64,000 nucleotides of DNA from contig NZ_JARACP010000003.1 in assembly GCF_028765545.1 (NCBI RefSeq), positions 143,468-207,467 of the forward strand. Reading direction: 5' to 3'. Shown here piece after piece: positions 53,577 through 63,267 of this stretch. Numbering within the stretch: position 1 is the stretch's first letter; the number at the start of each line of letters is the position of its first letter. Both the position numbers and the translations under genes were made by a program. The notes below the pieces were generated by a model. The model made no database searches and was not told the origin of the DNA. It was given only the letters and a program-made list of their open reading frames with translations. Source of the stretch: Aliivibrio sp. S4MY1 (GTDB lineage Bacteria; Pseudomonadota; Gammaproteobacteria; Enterobacterales; Vibrionaceae).

Positions 53577-55418
53577 TTATTCGTCTAAGAAGCTACGTAA
53601 TACTTCTGAACGACTTGGGTGACGTAATTTACGAAGCGCTTTTGCTTCGATTTGACGAATACGTTCACGCGTTACGTCAAATTGTTTACCTACTTCTTCA
53701 AGAGTATGGTCAGTATTCATATCAATACCAAAACGCATACGAAGTACTTTTGCTTCACGAGGAGTTAGGCCTGCAAGAACGTCGTTAGTTGCAAATTTCA
53801 AGCTTGTTGAAGTTGCAGAATCAACTGGAAGTTCAAGGGTGTTATCCTCGATGAAATCACCTAGGTGCGAATCTTCATCGTCACCGATTGGTGTTTCCAT
53901 TGAAATAGGCTCTTTAGCGATCTTCAGAACCTTACGGATCTTGTCTTCAGGCATTTGCATGCGCTCTGCAAGTTCTTCTGGTAATGGTTCACGGCCCATT
54001 TCTTGTAGCATTTGACGCGAGATACGGTTCAGTTTATTGATCGTTTCGATCATATGAACTGGAATACGGATCGTACGTGCTTGGTCAGCGATTGAACGAG
54101 TGATCGCTTGACGGATCCACCATGTTGCATAAGTAGAGAACTTGTAACCACGACGGTATTCAAATTTATCTACTGCCTTCATTAGACCAATATTACCCTC
54201 TTGGATAAGATCTAGGAACTGAAGACCACGGTTCGTGTATTTCTTAGCAATAGAGATAACAAGACGTAAGTTTGCTTCAACCATTTCTTTTTTCGCACGG
54301 CGAGCTTTAGCTTCACCGATAGACATGCGACGGCTGATGTCTTTGATGTTCTCTACAGGTAAACCTGTTTCTTTTTCGATGCTGTCTAGTTTAGAGATTG
54401 AACGACGAATGTCTTCTTCGTAACGCTTCAAACGCTCAACGTATGGTTTGTCTGAAGCCATGATCTCATCAAACCATTCAATCGATGATTCGTTACCAGA
54501 GAAAAGTGAAATGAATGATTTTTTAGGCATTTTGCCGTATTCCACACACATACGCATAACTAAGCGCTCTTGTGTACGAACACGATCCATGCTGCCACGC
54601 ATTTCTTTTACTAGGTAATCAAACTGTTTAGGGATCAGCTTGAATTCACGGAACACATCAGTAAGCTCGCCAATCGCTTCGCGTGCTTTTGCGTTATCAC
54701 GGCCATGCTCTTCAAAAGCAAGTTGCATATTGTGATAAGAAGTTCGAAGCTCTGTGAATTTCTCCAAAGCAAGCTCTGGATCAATACCTACATCTTCTTC
54801 TTCTTCGTCTTCAGTTTCTTCACCATCATCATCTTCATCGTCTAGATCAGATTCACTCAGTTCTGAGCCGATGTGTGTTGCTGTCGGTGCTGAAGAACCA
54901 TCATCATTTGGATCAACAAAACCAGAAATGATATCAGTAAGACGAATCTCTTCAGCTTGAACTTTATCAAATTGTTCTAATAGGTATGAAATAGCGCCTG
55001 GGAATTCAGCAACAGAGCACTGAACTTCATTGATGCCTTCTTCAATACGCTTGGCGATGTCGATTTCGCCTTCACGAGTAAGAAGTTCAACGGTACCCAT
55101 TTCACGCATATACATACGAACCGGATCCGTTGTACGGCCAATTTCACTTTCTACACTTGATAGTGCGGCTGCAGCGGCTTCTGCTGCATCTTCATCAGTT
55201 ACGGCATCATCATCATTTAATGACATGTCATCAGCATCAGGTGCGGTTTCTACCACTTTGATGCCCATGTCATTGATCATTTGAATAATATCTTCAACCT
55301 GCTCAGAATCTACAATTTCTTCTGGTAGGTGATCGTTAACTTCTGCGTAGGTCAGATAGCCTTGTTCCTTGCCTTTGATTACAAGTAATTTTAGCTGTGA
55401 CTGCGGATTTTGATCCAT
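53577..55418 (-). CDS. rpoD: RNA polymerase primary sigma factor (sigma-70)
   Basis: RpoD directs RNA polymerase to housekeeping promoters. The 613-residue product begins [20 protein letters not shown] (region 1.1) and has a long acidic non-conserved region (about 170-230). It keeps region 2 ([34 protein letters not shown]) and the region 4.2 helix-turn-helix near the C-terminus ([20 protein letters not shown]). ATG 55418 has AGGAT before it and gives the family start; the upstream in-frame extension (55487) is not used. It ends the rpsU-yqeY-dnaG-rpoD operon. Confidence 0.98.
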   Translation of the reverse strand: MDQNPQSQLKLLVIKGKEQGYLTYAEVNDHLPEEIVDSEQVEDIIQMINDMGIKVVETAPDADDMSLNDDDAVTDEDAAEAAAAALSSVESEIGRTTDPVRMYMREMGTVELLTREGEIDIAKRIEEGINEVQCSVAEFPGAISYLLEQFDKVQAEEIRLTDIISGFVDPNDDGSSAPTATHIGSELSESDLDDEDDDGEETEDEEEEDVGIDPELALEKFTELRTSYHNMQLAFEEHGRDNAKAREAIGELTDVFREFKLIPKQFDYLVKEMRGSMDRVRTQERLVMRMCVEYGKMPKKSFISLFSGNESSIEWFDEIMASDKPYVERLKRYEEDIRRSISKLDSIEKETGLPVENIKDISRRMSIGEAKARRAKKEMVEANLRLVISIAKKYTNRGLQFLDLIQEGNIGLMKAVDKFEYRRGYKFSTYATWWIRQAITRSIADQARTIRIPVHMIETINKLNRISRQMLQEMGREPLPEELAERMQMPEDKIRKVLKIAKEPISMETPIGDDEDSHLGDFIEDNTLELPVDSATSTSLKFATNDVLAGLTPREAKVLRMRFGIDMNTDHTLEEVGKQFDVTRERIRQIEAKALRKLRHPSRSEVLRSFLDE

Positions 55419-55566
55419 AGACGGTATCCTACTTCTGGTCTGTGTGAAGGAATTAGTATGCGAAATGCAAACCATTAATAATAGCAAATGTATCTATTTA
55501 TGACTACTGAGTAATCATTTATCACACCATAATCTTGGTGTATGGCTTAAACAGGACTAGAGGTAT

Positions 55567-57327
55567 TTAGACGAGACGGTTAATGACTAACTCAGCTAAC
55601 TCTCGTTTTTCTTCGACTGATAAGCCGACACTTCTTTCTTTAGTCTGTAAAGCTTCCACTTGCTTTTCGATGCACTGGGCCAATACTTTGTCCAATGAAT
55701 CTATAAATAAATCTTGTATGTTATCTTGGTCTATTGGGAGTTCCCAAGCAGCCAAGCGTGATAATAATTTCTCATTATTATCACCACGCCAATATTCTAA
55801 TAATTGGCCTGTAGTTATATGGGGATTATGTCGACAGTTTTCAAGTAATTGAAGAAATAAACTTAATCCTGGAAGTGGTATTTCTTTTACACTGTCTAAA
55901 TCTGGCACCAACTGAGTCAAATTTGGATTTTGTAGCAAGAGAGTTATTACCTCACGCATTGGTGTGCGTTTTATCTCAGGTTGTGCGAGTCGTTTTGTTT
56001 CTGGCGCACCCTGTTTAGATATTAGTTGCTGTAATTGACTTTCATCCATAATTCCAAGCGTTTTGCCAAGTTGCTCACGTAAATAGAGGCGTAAGGTGCC
56101 GCCTGGAACTTTATCAATAAGAGGAACCGCAAGTGTCGTTAGCTTGGCTTTCCCTTCTCGACTACCAGTATCAACTTGATCGACTAAGGTTCTAAACATG
56201 AATTCAATTAAAGATTCAGCACTGGCTATTTCTTGTTCAAAGGCGGCCTTTCCGTGTTGCCGAATATAAGTATCGGGATCTTCGCCATCCGGTAGGAACA
56301 TAAATTTAAGCTGACGACCATCATTTAAGTATGGCAGTGCTTGTTCCATCGCTCGCCATGCTGCTTCTCGGCCCGCTCTATCACCATCATAACAACACAC
56401 CACGGTGCTAGTTTGACGGAAAAGAAGCTGCATGTGATCGCCAGTAGTCGCGGTACCCAGAGAGGCAACCGCGTAATCTACTCCAAATTGGGCTAATGCA
56501 ACCACATCCATATAGCCTTCAACAACAAGGGCTTGTGGTAAATCTTTATAAGCTTGCAGTGCTTCGTATAAACCATAAAGCTCTTTGCCTTTATGGAAAA
56601 TAGGTGTTTCAGGTGAATTTAAATATTTGGGAGTGCCTTCACCAATTACACGTCCACCAAAGCCAATGACGCGACCTCGACGATCTCGAATTGGAAACAT
56701 AACCCGACCACGGAAGCGGTCATAACGACGGCCATTATCGCTTTCAATTAACATCCCACCACTGACTAAAGCATCTTGTGACGCTTTATCACGGCCGAAG
56801 TTTTTCTTCACCAATTCCCATTCATCAGCAATATAGCCGATACCAAACTTCTGTACTATTTCACCAGAAAGTCCACGATCTTTTAGATAATTAATGGCAT
56901 GAATATTAGTGACGGATTTTAATTGGGAGCAATAAAACTGACTGATACCGCCCATTAAGTCGTATAGGCTGCGTTTTTGTTCAGTACTGGCTGTTGGGCC
57001 TGAAGGGGCATTAAATCCACTGCGTTGTTCGCGAGGAACATCAAGACCAAGCATAGAAGCAAGTTCTTCGATGGCTTCAACAAATTCTAAGCGGTCAAAC
57101 TCCATAAGGAAGTCAATTGCGTTACCATGAACGCCACAACCGAAGCAGTGATAGAATTGTTTTTCTTGGCTAACAGAGAAAGAAGGGGATTTTTCATTAT
57201 GGAATGGACAGCATGCGCCGTAGTTTTTCCCTTGTTTTTTCAGTTTTACTCTTGCGTCAATGATATCGACAATGTCGTGTCGATTTAAAAGCTCATCAAT
57301 AAAACTGCGAGGGATATGTCCAGCCAT
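55567..57327 (-). CDS. dnaG: DNA primase DnaG
   Basis: DnaG makes the RNA primers for DNA replication. The 586-residue product has the zinc-binding domain with Cys40-x2-His43...Cys61-x2-Cys64, the same residues as in E. coli. The TOPRIM core is shown by VVEGYMDVVAL and CYDGDRAGREAAWR, and the C-terminal helicase-interaction domain follows. ATG 57327 (MAGHIPRSFIDELLNRHDIV) is chosen over upstream 57363. A strong hairpin between yqeY and dnaG lowers its expression. Confidence 0.97.
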   Translation of the reverse strand: MAGHIPRSFIDELLNRHDIVDIIDARVKLKKQGKNYGACCPFHNEKSPSFSVSQEKQFYHCFGCGVHGNAIDFLMEFDRLEFVEAIEELASMLGLDVPREQRSGFNAPSGPTASTEQKRSLYDLMGGISQFYCSQLKSVTNIHAINYLKDRGLSGEIVQKFGIGYIADEWELVKKNFGRDKASQDALVSGGMLIESDNGRRYDRFRGRVMFPIRDRRGRVIGFGGRVIGEGTPKYLNSPETPIFHKGKELYGLYEALQAYKDLPQALVVEGYMDVVALAQFGVDYAVASLGTATTGDHMQLLFRQTSTVVCCYDGDRAGREAAWRAMEQALPYLNDGRQLKFMFLPDGEDPDTYIRQHGKAAFEQEIASAESLIEFMFRTLVDQVDTGSREGKAKLTTLAVPLIDKVPGGTLRLYLREQLGKTLGIMDESQLQQLISKQGAPETKRLAQPEIKRTPMREVITLLLQNPNLTQLVPDLDSVKEIPLPGLSLFLQLLENCRHNPHITTGQLLEYWRGDNNEKLLSRLAAWELPIDQDNIQDLFIDSLDKVLAQCIEKQVEALQTKERSVGLSVEEKRELAELVINRLV

Positions 57328-57348
57328 CTTTTCTTTTCCTGTAGATAC

Positions 57349-57385
57349 AAACAAGCCGTGCAATCAAAGATAGCACGGCTTGTTT
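57349..57385 (-). terminator. Partial terminator between yqeY and dnaG (T1-like)
   Basis: AAACAAGCCGTGC (57349-57361) pairs exactly over 13 bases with GCACGGCTTGTTT (57373-57385). In the direction of transcription the stem is followed by only a poor T-run. It corresponds in place and role to T1 of the E. coli rpsU-dnaG-rpoD operon, which keeps primase low. Confidence 0.75.
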
Positions 57386-57401
57386 TATAAATAGAGTATT
57401 A

Positions 57402-57845
57402 TTAAGCCAGTTTAGATTTAACTAATTGGCTTACTTTACCCATGTCAGCGCGGCCTTGGATTTGAGGTTTTAACACACCCATCACCTTGCCCATATCTTG
57501 CATTCCTTCAGCACCTGATTCTGCAATTGCTTTGTCTAATAACTCGGCAACTTCTTCATCGGTAAGTGCTTGTGGCATGAAATCTTCAAGTACTGTAATT
57601 TCAGCACTTTCTTTTTCAGCAAGATCATCACGACCAGCGGCAGAAAACTGCGATACTGAATCACGACGTTGTTTAACCATCTTAGTTAAAACAGCGATAA
57701 TATCATCGTCAGACAAAGTTGTATGACCATCGATTTCACGTTGTTTTATTTCAGATAAAGCTAAACGAATAGTGCCAAGGCGTAATTTGTCCTTGGCTTT
57801 CATCGCTAACTTTTGCTCGTCTTTGAGTTGTTCAATTAGAGCCAT
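57402..57845 (-). CDS. yqeY: GatB/YqeY domain protein
   Basis: The 147-residue protein belongs to the YqeY group, related to the C-terminal tRNA-binding domain of GatB (MALIEQLKDEQKLAMKAKDK, LEDFMPQALTDEEVAELLDK). The function is not established; a tRNA-related role is suggested by the domain. It lies between rpsU and dnaG, as in many gamma-proteobacteria. TAGGA stands 6 bases or more before the ATG. Confidence 0.92.
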   Translation of the reverse strand: MALIEQLKDEQKLAMKAKDKLRLGTIRLALSEIKQREIDGHTTLSDDDIIAVLTKMVKQRRDSVSQFSAAGRDDLAEKESAEITVLEDFMPQALTDEEVAELLDKAIAESGAEGMQDMGKVMGVLKPQIQGRADMGKVSQLVKSKLA

Positions 57846-57876
57846 AACTTAATCCTAATTAAATTTAGGTAAGTTA

Positions 57877-58092
57877 TTAGTACAGGCGAACGCGACGTGC
57901 GTTTTCGCGAGACAACTTCTTAGCGTGACGCTTTTGAGCTGCTGCTTTAGCGCGTTTACGTACTGTAGTAGGTTTTTCGTAATGCTCACGACGGCGAACT
58001 TCAGAAAGAACCCCAGCTTTTTCGCAAGAGCGTTTGAAACGACGTAGTGCAACGTCGAACGGTTCGTTTTCACGTACTTTAACTACTGGCAT
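57877..58092 (-). CDS. rpsU: Small ribosomal subunit protein bS21
   Basis: S21 helps the 30S subunit bind mRNA near the anti-Shine-Dalgarno region. The 71-residue basic protein ([20 protein letters not shown], ending [14 protein letters not shown]) is full-length and typical. It is first in the macromolecular synthesis operon, and its promoter lies in the 227-base gap divergent from tsaD. Confidence 0.98.
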   Translation of the reverse strand: MPVVKVRENEPFDVALRRFKRSCEKAGVLSEVRRREHYEKPTTVRKRAKAAAQKRHAKKLSRENARRVRLY

Positions 58093-58319
58093 ATGCCTTT
58101 CACCTCAGGTGTTAGTCAATTCGCTGGTAGTTATAATTAACCAGCTATTATTCAAATTGGTGCCGAATTTTAATCCGATCAAGACGTTTTGTAAAGCATT
58201 CTTGATTAAGAATTGAGTAATTTCTTTGTTTATTTTGTCTTCTCTAGCCATCAGGTCGCTTGAGGTCGTGTAATGATGAAGGTAGTATGGCGATAAATTA
58301 ACAGGTAACTGAGAAAAAT

Positions 58320-59339
58320 ATGCGAATTTTAGGCATTGAAACCTCGTGTGATGAAACGGGTATTGCGATTTATGATGATGAAAAAGGGCTATTAGCTCAT
58401 CAACTGTATAGTCAAGTAAAACTGCACGCAGATTATGGTGGTGTCGTACCTGAATTGGCCTCTCGTGACCATGTTAAAAAGACGATCCCTTTGATTCAAG
58501 CGGCGTTAAATGATGCAGGTCTGACTAAAGATGATATCGATGGTATTGCATATACAGCGGGCCCTGGGCTTGTTGGGGCATTATTAGTTGGTTCTACGAT
58601 TGGTCGAAGCATTGCGTATGCGTGGGATGTTCCTGCTATTCCTGTTCACCACATGGAAGGTCATTTACTTGCACCTATGCTTGAAGATGTGCCACCAGCA
58701 TTCCCATTTGTTGCTTTACTTGTTTCTGGTGGTCACACCATGATGGTTGAAGTAAAGGGCATTGGTGACTATCAAATCTTAGGTGAATCGGTGGATGATG
58801 CTGCTGGCGAAGCGTTTGATAAAACGGCTAAATTAATGGGGTTAGATTACCCAGGTGGACCGTTATTATCAAAACTGGCTGAGAGCGGTACAAAAGGACG
58901 TTTTAAGTTTCCTCGTCCTATGACAGATCGCCCAGGTTTGGATTTTAGCTTCTCTGGTTTGAAAACATTTGCCGCAAATACGATTCGTGCTAATGATGAT
59001 GATTTACAAACTCGTGCTGATATTGCATTTGCTTTCCAAGAAGCAGTTGTTGATACATTAGCCATTAAATGTCGTCGTGCATTAAAACAAACGGGCATGA
59101 AACGTTTAGTAATGGCAGGTGGTGTAAGTGCAAATAAATACTTACGTCAAGAGCTTGAAGTGATGATGAAGAAAATTGGTGGAGAGGTATTTTACCCTCG
59201 AACTGAATTTTGTACCGATAATGGTGCGATGATCGCTTATGCGGGTATGCAGCGTTTAAAGAATGGCGAAACAACGGATTTAGCGGTTCAAGCTAAGCCA
59301 CGTTGGCCTATCGATCAGTTGGAACCAATTAAAAAATAA
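58320..59339 (+). CDS. tsaD: tRNA N6-threonylcarbamoyladenosine transferase TsaD
   Basis: TsaD transfers the threonylcarbamoyl group to A37 of tRNAs that read ANN codons. The 339-residue product (formerly Gcp/YgjD) begins [20 protein letters not shown]. It has the metal ligands His111 and His115 ([10 protein letters not shown]), the nucleotide-binding [10 protein letters not shown] and the Asp of [13 protein letters not shown]. It is divergent from rpsU, a conserved pairing. Confidence 0.97.
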   Translation: MRILGIETSCDETGIAIYDDEKGLLAHQLYSQVKLHADYGGVVPELASRDHVKKTIPLIQAALNDAGLTKDDIDGIAYTAGPGLVGALLVGSTIGRSIAYAWDVPAIPVHHMEGHLLAPMLEDVPPAFPFVALLVSGGHTMMVEVKGIGDYQILGESVDDAAGEAFDKTAKLMGLDYPGGPLLSKLAESGTKGRFKFPRPMTDRPGLDFSFSGLKTFAANTIRANDDDLQTRADIAFAFQEAVVDTLAIKCRRALKQTGMKRLVMAGGVSANKYLRQELEVMMKKIGGEVFYPRTEFCTDNGAMIAYAGMQRLKNGETTDLAVQAKPRWPIDQLEPIKK

Positions 59340-59340
59340 G

Positions 59341-59358
59341 ATGATCTATTTAGATCAT
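59341..59358. repeat. Small palindrome after tsaD
   Basis: ATGATCTA, TT, TAGATCAT. A perfect 8-bp stem directly behind tsaD without a T-run, possibly an mRNA 3' stabiliser. Confidence 0.4.
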
Positions 59359-59377
59359 AAAAGATCGTTATCTATAT

Positions 59378-59401
59378 AAAGGGACTAATTAGTCCCTTTT
59401 T
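59378..59401. terminator. Terminator shared by tsaD and plsY
   Basis: AAAGGGACTAA/TTAGTCCCTTT (59378-59399) is a perfect palindrome followed by T in both directions. The plsY stop codon (59389-59391) lies inside it. Confidence 0.75.
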
Positions 59402-59985
59402 CTTTGCCAAATTTTCTTTTCTTCACCAGCAAAAAAGCGACGTATATTTTCATGATGCTTGAGAACGATTAAGCAAGAAAGCATAGCAACAGGTAGCGTG
59501 TATTGAGGTTTTACAAACCAAGTGAATAAAGGGGCAAGTAAAGCTGTAAGCATCGAGGCTAAAGAAGAGTAGCCAGTGACTAATATCGTAATAACCCAAC
59601 TACCAAATAACATTCCCGTTAAATCCAACCCAATTGGAGCGAGCGCGCCAAGCGCAGTAGCAACACCTTTCCCGCCTTTAAAATGGAAAAATAGTGGGTA
59701 CATGTGGCCTAAGCAGGCTGAAATCGCAATGATGCCTAATAAAAGAGGGTTAATCTCAAGAAAGTAACCTCCCCAAACCGGTAGCATCCCTTTTAAGATA
59801 TCACAGAGAAGAACCAAACCAGCGGCACCTTTACCACCTAGGCGATAGACATTGGTCGCACCAGGGTTATGAGAACCGTATTTTCTAGGGTCAGGTAACC
59901 CTTTCAATCGACAAATTAAAACCGCACTAGAGATCGATCCTAGCAGATAGGCGATGATGATCATAATTAGTGCAAGAGGGGTCAT
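59389..59985 (-). CDS. plsY: Glycerol-3-phosphate acyltransferase PlsY
   Basis: PlsY is a membrane enzyme that transfers acyl groups from acyl-phosphate to glycerol 3-phosphate, the first step of phospholipid synthesis. The 198-residue product has five membrane segments and the conserved [16 protein letters not shown] and [15 protein letters not shown] motifs. ATG 59985 ([16 protein letters not shown]) has AAAGG before it and is preferred over 60021. It is convergent with tsaD and divergent from folB, the standard arrangement. Confidence 0.95.
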   Translation of the reverse strand: MTPLALIMIIIAYLLGSISSAVLICRLKGLPDPRKYGSHNPGATNVYRLGGKGAAGLVLLCDILKGMLPVWGGYFLEINPLLLGIIAISACLGHMYPLFFHFKGGKGVATALGALAPIGLDLTGMLFGSWVITILVTGYSSLASMLTALLAPLFTWFVKPQYTLPVAMLSCLIVLKHHENIRRFFAGEEKKIWQRKRD

Positions 59986-60130
59986 GAATGAGCCTTTATT
60001 TAAGTGATCAGGAGCGATCAAAAATCATTTTTATAGTATATTGCTGAACATATCGAGCAAGGTAATATCAATATTACGTTGTTTTTCTTTTGATGGGTAT
60101 CCGACCTCTTAATAAAAAGTGTGATCAAAG

Positions 60131-60484
60131 ATGGATTTAGTATTTATAAAACAGCTTGAAGTTATTACAACCATTGGCGTTTATGAATGGGAACAAGGCA
60201 TTAAACAAAAGCTCGTATTAGATATTGATATGGCTCATGACAATAAACCAGCAGCAGCATCAGACGATGTTCAATATTGTTTAAACTACGCAGAAGTTAG
60301 CGAAGCGGTGACTGAGCATATCCAGCAGGGACGATTTTTATTGGTTGAACGTGTTGCCGAAGAGATTGCAGATCTTATTATGACGCGTTTTTCAGTGCCT
60401 TGGCTTCGCATTCATTTATCTAAGCCTGGTGCTGTAATTAATGCACATAGCGTGGGTGTTGTGATTGAGCGAGGAAGCAAATGA
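60131..60484 (+). CDS. folB: Dihydroneopterin aldolase
   Basis: FolB splits dihydroneopterin into 6-hydroxymethyl-dihydropterin and glycolaldehyde in folate synthesis. The 117-residue protein has the active-site glutamate region TTIGVYEWEQ and the catalytic lysine segment HLSKPGAV. It overlaps folK by ATGA, placing successive pathway steps in one coupled unit. Confidence 0.93.
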   Translation: MDLVFIKQLEVITTIGVYEWEQGIKQKLVLDIDMAHDNKPAAASDDVQYCLNYAEVSEAVTEHIQQGRFLLVERVAEEIADLIMTRFSVPWLRIHLSKPGAVINAHSVGVVIERGSK

Positions 60485-60969
60485 TCACAACTTATATTGG
60501 CGTTGGCTCCAATATTTCTCCTGAAAAAAATGTAAAAATAGCCATTGATGAATTACATCAACTTGGTGAAGTAACGAAAGTGTCAACAGTATATGAAGCT
60601 GAACCTGTAGGTTTTTCTGGTCATAATTTTTTCAATTTAGTTGTTGAGCTAAAGGTGAATCACTCACTGAGTGAACTTGGTGCTCTATTGCGTGCGATTG
60701 AAATTAAATGGGGCAGAGAAGTCAATGCGAAGAAGAACCAAGATCGAACATTAGATCTAGATATTCTGTTGTATGGTGATTTGGTTTCAGAATCGGATCC
60801 CAAATTACCTCGAGAGGATCTGTTTAAATTTGCCTTTGCTATTTTGCCAATGGTAGAACTGAATCCAGATCTGATTATCCCAAGTACACAACGTACCATC
60901 AGTGAAATTTGGGCTGAATTCCCTTATTCTCAATCATTAAAACCAGCTTTATTAAACTTAACATTCTAA
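60481..60969 (+). CDS. folK: 6-hydroxymethyl-dihydropterin pyrophosphokinase
   Basis: FolK transfers pyrophosphate from ATP to hydroxymethyl-dihydropterin. The 162-residue product starts MITTYIGVGSNISPEKNV and has the HPPK signature DRTLDLDILLYG, whose aspartates bind magnesium. It overlaps folB by four bases and is followed by uppP after 9 bases, so the three genes form an operon. Confidence 0.94.
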   Translation: MITTYIGVGSNISPEKNVKIAIDELHQLGEVTKVSTVYEAEPVGFSGHNFFNLVVELKVNHSLSELGALLRAIEIKWGREVNAKKNQDRTLDLDILLYGDLVSESDPKLPREDLFKFAFAILPMVELNPDLIIPSTQRTISEIWAEFPYSQSLKPALLNLTF

Positions 60970-60978
60970 TGGACTATC

Positions 60979-61782
60979 ATGACATATCTTGAAGCATTTT
61001 TTCTTGCGTTGTTGCAAGGATTTACTGAGTTTTTACCTATCTCGAGCTCCGCTCATCTTATTCTTCCTTCCGCTGTTCTTGGGTGGCCAGATCAAGGGTT
61101 AGCCTTTGATGTTGCTGTTCATGTGGGTACTCTAGCGGCGGTGATTATTTATTTTAGAAAAGAGGTAGTGAGCTTATTAACTGCTTGGGTTGGTTCTATG
61201 GTTAAAAAAGAGCACAACAAAGAATCTAAATTAGCTTGGTTAATCATTTTATCGACTATTCCTGCTGCACTTTGTGGTCTTTTGTTTAAAGATTTTATCG
61301 AAGTGTATTTACGTAGTGCGTGGGTTATTGCAACCACAACGATTGTATTTGGCCTTTTACTTTGGTGGGTTGATAAAAACTCAGAGTTAGCTAAAGACGA
61401 GTATGAAATGACGTGGAAAAAAGCGTTATTTTTAGGTATTGCTCAAGCGATGGCGATGATCCCAGGAACCTCTCGTTCAGGCATTACTATTACTGCTGCT
61501 CTTTATTTAGGCTTTACTCGTGAAGCGGCTGCGCGTTTTTCATTCTTAATGTCGATCCCAATCATTACTCTTGCCGGATCTTATCTTGGTCTTAAATTGG
61601 CGATGAGTGATATCTCTATTAATTTTGGTCTATTAAGCACCGGCGTGGTGGTTTCTTTTATCAGTGCTTATATTTGTATTCACTTTTTCTTGAAGCTGAT
61701 TTCAAGCATGGGAATGACACCGTTTGTTATCTACCGTTTGTTGTTAGGTGCCGGCTTGTTTGCTTGGTTAAGTTTCGCTTAA
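60979..61782 (+). CDS. uppP: Undecaprenyl-diphosphatase UppP (BacA)
   Basis: UppP recycles the cell-wall lipid carrier by removing phosphate from undecaprenyl diphosphate. Overexpression gives bacitracin resistance. The 267-residue protein has about eight membrane segments, the N-terminal motif [20 protein letters not shown] with the acidic (E/Q)xxxE residues, and the catalytic [18 protein letters not shown]. It is the last gene of the folB-folK-uppP unit. Confidence 0.95.
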   Translation: MTYLEAFFLALLQGFTEFLPISSSAHLILPSAVLGWPDQGLAFDVAVHVGTLAAVIIYFRKEVVSLLTAWVGSMVKKEHNKESKLAWLIILSTIPAALCGLLFKDFIEVYLRSAWVIATTTIVFGLLLWWVDKNSELAKDEYEMTWKKALFLGIAQAMAMIPGTSRSGITITAALYLGFTREAAARFSFLMSIPIITLAGSYLGLKLAMSDISINFGLLSTGVVVSFISAYICIHFFLKLISSMGMTPFVIYRLLLGAGLFAWLSFA

Positions 61783-61790
61783 AAGAAGGA

Positions 61791-61892
61791 TTCAGATCGG
61801 TCGCAAGCTCCCTTAAAGGGTTCAGAGGTGATCGTGGTGATGGGATAAATTACCGCGATTGGCTCTGAATTCTGCTAACGAAGCGATCTGAA
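61791..61892. repeat. Nested imperfect palindrome of about 100 bases
   Basis: Outer arms TTCAGATCG (61791-61799) / CGATCTGAA (61884-61892). Beyond them the arms stay alike (GTCGCAAGC versus the reverse complement TTCGTTAGC). Inside lie CCCTT-A-AAGGG (61810-61820) and a second stem TTCAGAG (61821-61827) / CTCTGAA (61863-61869), with internal ATCG/CGAT and GGT/ACC pairs. It has no T-run and lies between converging uppP and cca. It may be a mobile intergenic repeat or a structured RNA. Confidence 0.6.
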
Positions 61893-61905
61893 CTCTATTT
61901 AGTCT

Positions 61906-63129
61906 TTAATTAATTCTTAATGCTGATTTCACCGCTTCAATTCGTCTCTTCGTCAACTCATCCCTAATCTCTGGTCCTTTAAATCCTGCTGCAAGCACTT
62001 CTTTGACTTCCACATTTTTAGCCGCATTAAACGCCATTTCAAAGCGTGCTTTTTGTGGGTAAGGCTGAGTTTCTAACCCTAATCTTCCTGCGTGATCGGC
62101 TTGGCAACAAAGTAAAATAGGTTCTAAGCGTTCTGGTTTACGCCATACATCCATTTTATCGAGTATTTTAATAAAGGTTTGAGCACGAAGCTCAGAAGCT
62201 CGATGGATATTGCTGTGATGCTCACAAACCAGTAACGCTAAATCTCGATATTCATTGGGAACTCGAACACGATTGCACAGTTGCTTAATGATTTTAATAC
62301 CAGTATGACAATGCATTTTATGGCTTGGCCATTCTGACTCTGGCGTAATGCCTTTACCTAAGTCGTGGACTTGAGCTGCAAAACGAGTCGGTAAGTCTTG
62401 GCTTAGTAATGTGGCTTGTTGAGCCACCATTAATGTATGAACACCCGTATCAATTTCTGGATGCCATTTTTCAGGTTGAGGCACACCGAACAATGCATTC
62501 AACTCAGGTAATACAACCGCTAGAGCACCACATTCTTTTAGTACGGAAAGAAAGACCTCAGGGTGTTGGCTCGATAGCGATTTTTCCCACTCTTGCCATA
62601 CACGTTCTGGAGTCAGGTGAGATAACTCACCACTTTCTACCAAGGTTTTCATCAAGGTCATGGTTTCTGGTACGACAGTAAAACCGAGAGAATGAAAGCG
62701 GGCAGCAAATCGAGCGACACGTAAGACGCGCAATGGGTCTTCAACAAACGCGTCAGATACGTGGCGTAATAAGCGATTATTTAAATCATCTTGTCCATTG
62801 TAAGGATCGATGAGTTCACCATTATCGGCTTTAGCAATCGCATTAATGGTAAGGTCGCGACGTAATAAGTCTTCTTCTAACGTAACATCGGGTTCCGCGT
62901 AACAAGTAAACCCTTTATACCCTTGACCACTTTTACGCTCTGTTCTTGCTAGGGCATATTCTTCTTTGGTTTTTGGGTGAAGAAAGACAGGAAAGTCTTG
63001 GCCAACTGCTTGATAGCCAAGTGAACCCATTTCGTTTGGTGTAGAGCCAATAACAACCCAGTCTTTATCTTTTACCTCAATATTGAGAAGTGAATCTCGA
63101 ACTGCACCACCAACTAAATAAATTTCCAC
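61906..63129 (-). CDS. cca: Multifunctional CCA-adding tRNA nucleotidyltransferase
   Basis: Cca adds or repairs the CCA end of tRNAs. The 407-residue product begins [20 protein letters not shown]. It has the polymerase motif [19 protein letters not shown] and the C-terminal HD phosphohydrolase domain ([10 protein letters not shown]), which adds phosphatase and phosphodiesterase activities and is typical of gamma-proteobacteria. It is convergent with uppP. Confidence 0.96.
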   Translation of the reverse strand: MEIYLVGGAVRDSLLNIEVKDKDWVVIGSTPNEMGSLGYQAVGQDFPVFLHPKTKEEYALARTERKSGQGYKGFTCYAEPDVTLEEDLLRRDLTINAIAKADNGELIDPYNGQDDLNNRLLRHVSDAFVEDPLRVLRVARFAARFHSLGFTVVPETMTLMKTLVESGELSHLTPERVWQEWEKSLSSQHPEVFLSVLKECGALAVVLPELNALFGVPQPEKWHPEIDTGVHTLMVAQQATLLSQDLPTRFAAQVHDLGKGITPESEWPSHKMHCHTGIKIIKQLCNRVRVPNEYRDLALLVCEHHSNIHRASELRAQTFIKILDKMDVWRKPERLEPILLCCQADHAGRLGLETQPYPQKARFEMAFNAAKNVEVKEVLAAGFKGPEIRDELTKRRIEAVKSALRIN

Positions 63130-63267
63130 GTTTTGCCCTACTCGCTACCAAGATAAAGAGAACTTTCTTTACTTTCTTAGTTCCAATGATACCGTGCAAT
63201 CATAGCTTTTCGACTTTTATTCTCTATTTATTCTTAGAATTATCCTGATAGGACACATTGCATTTTT

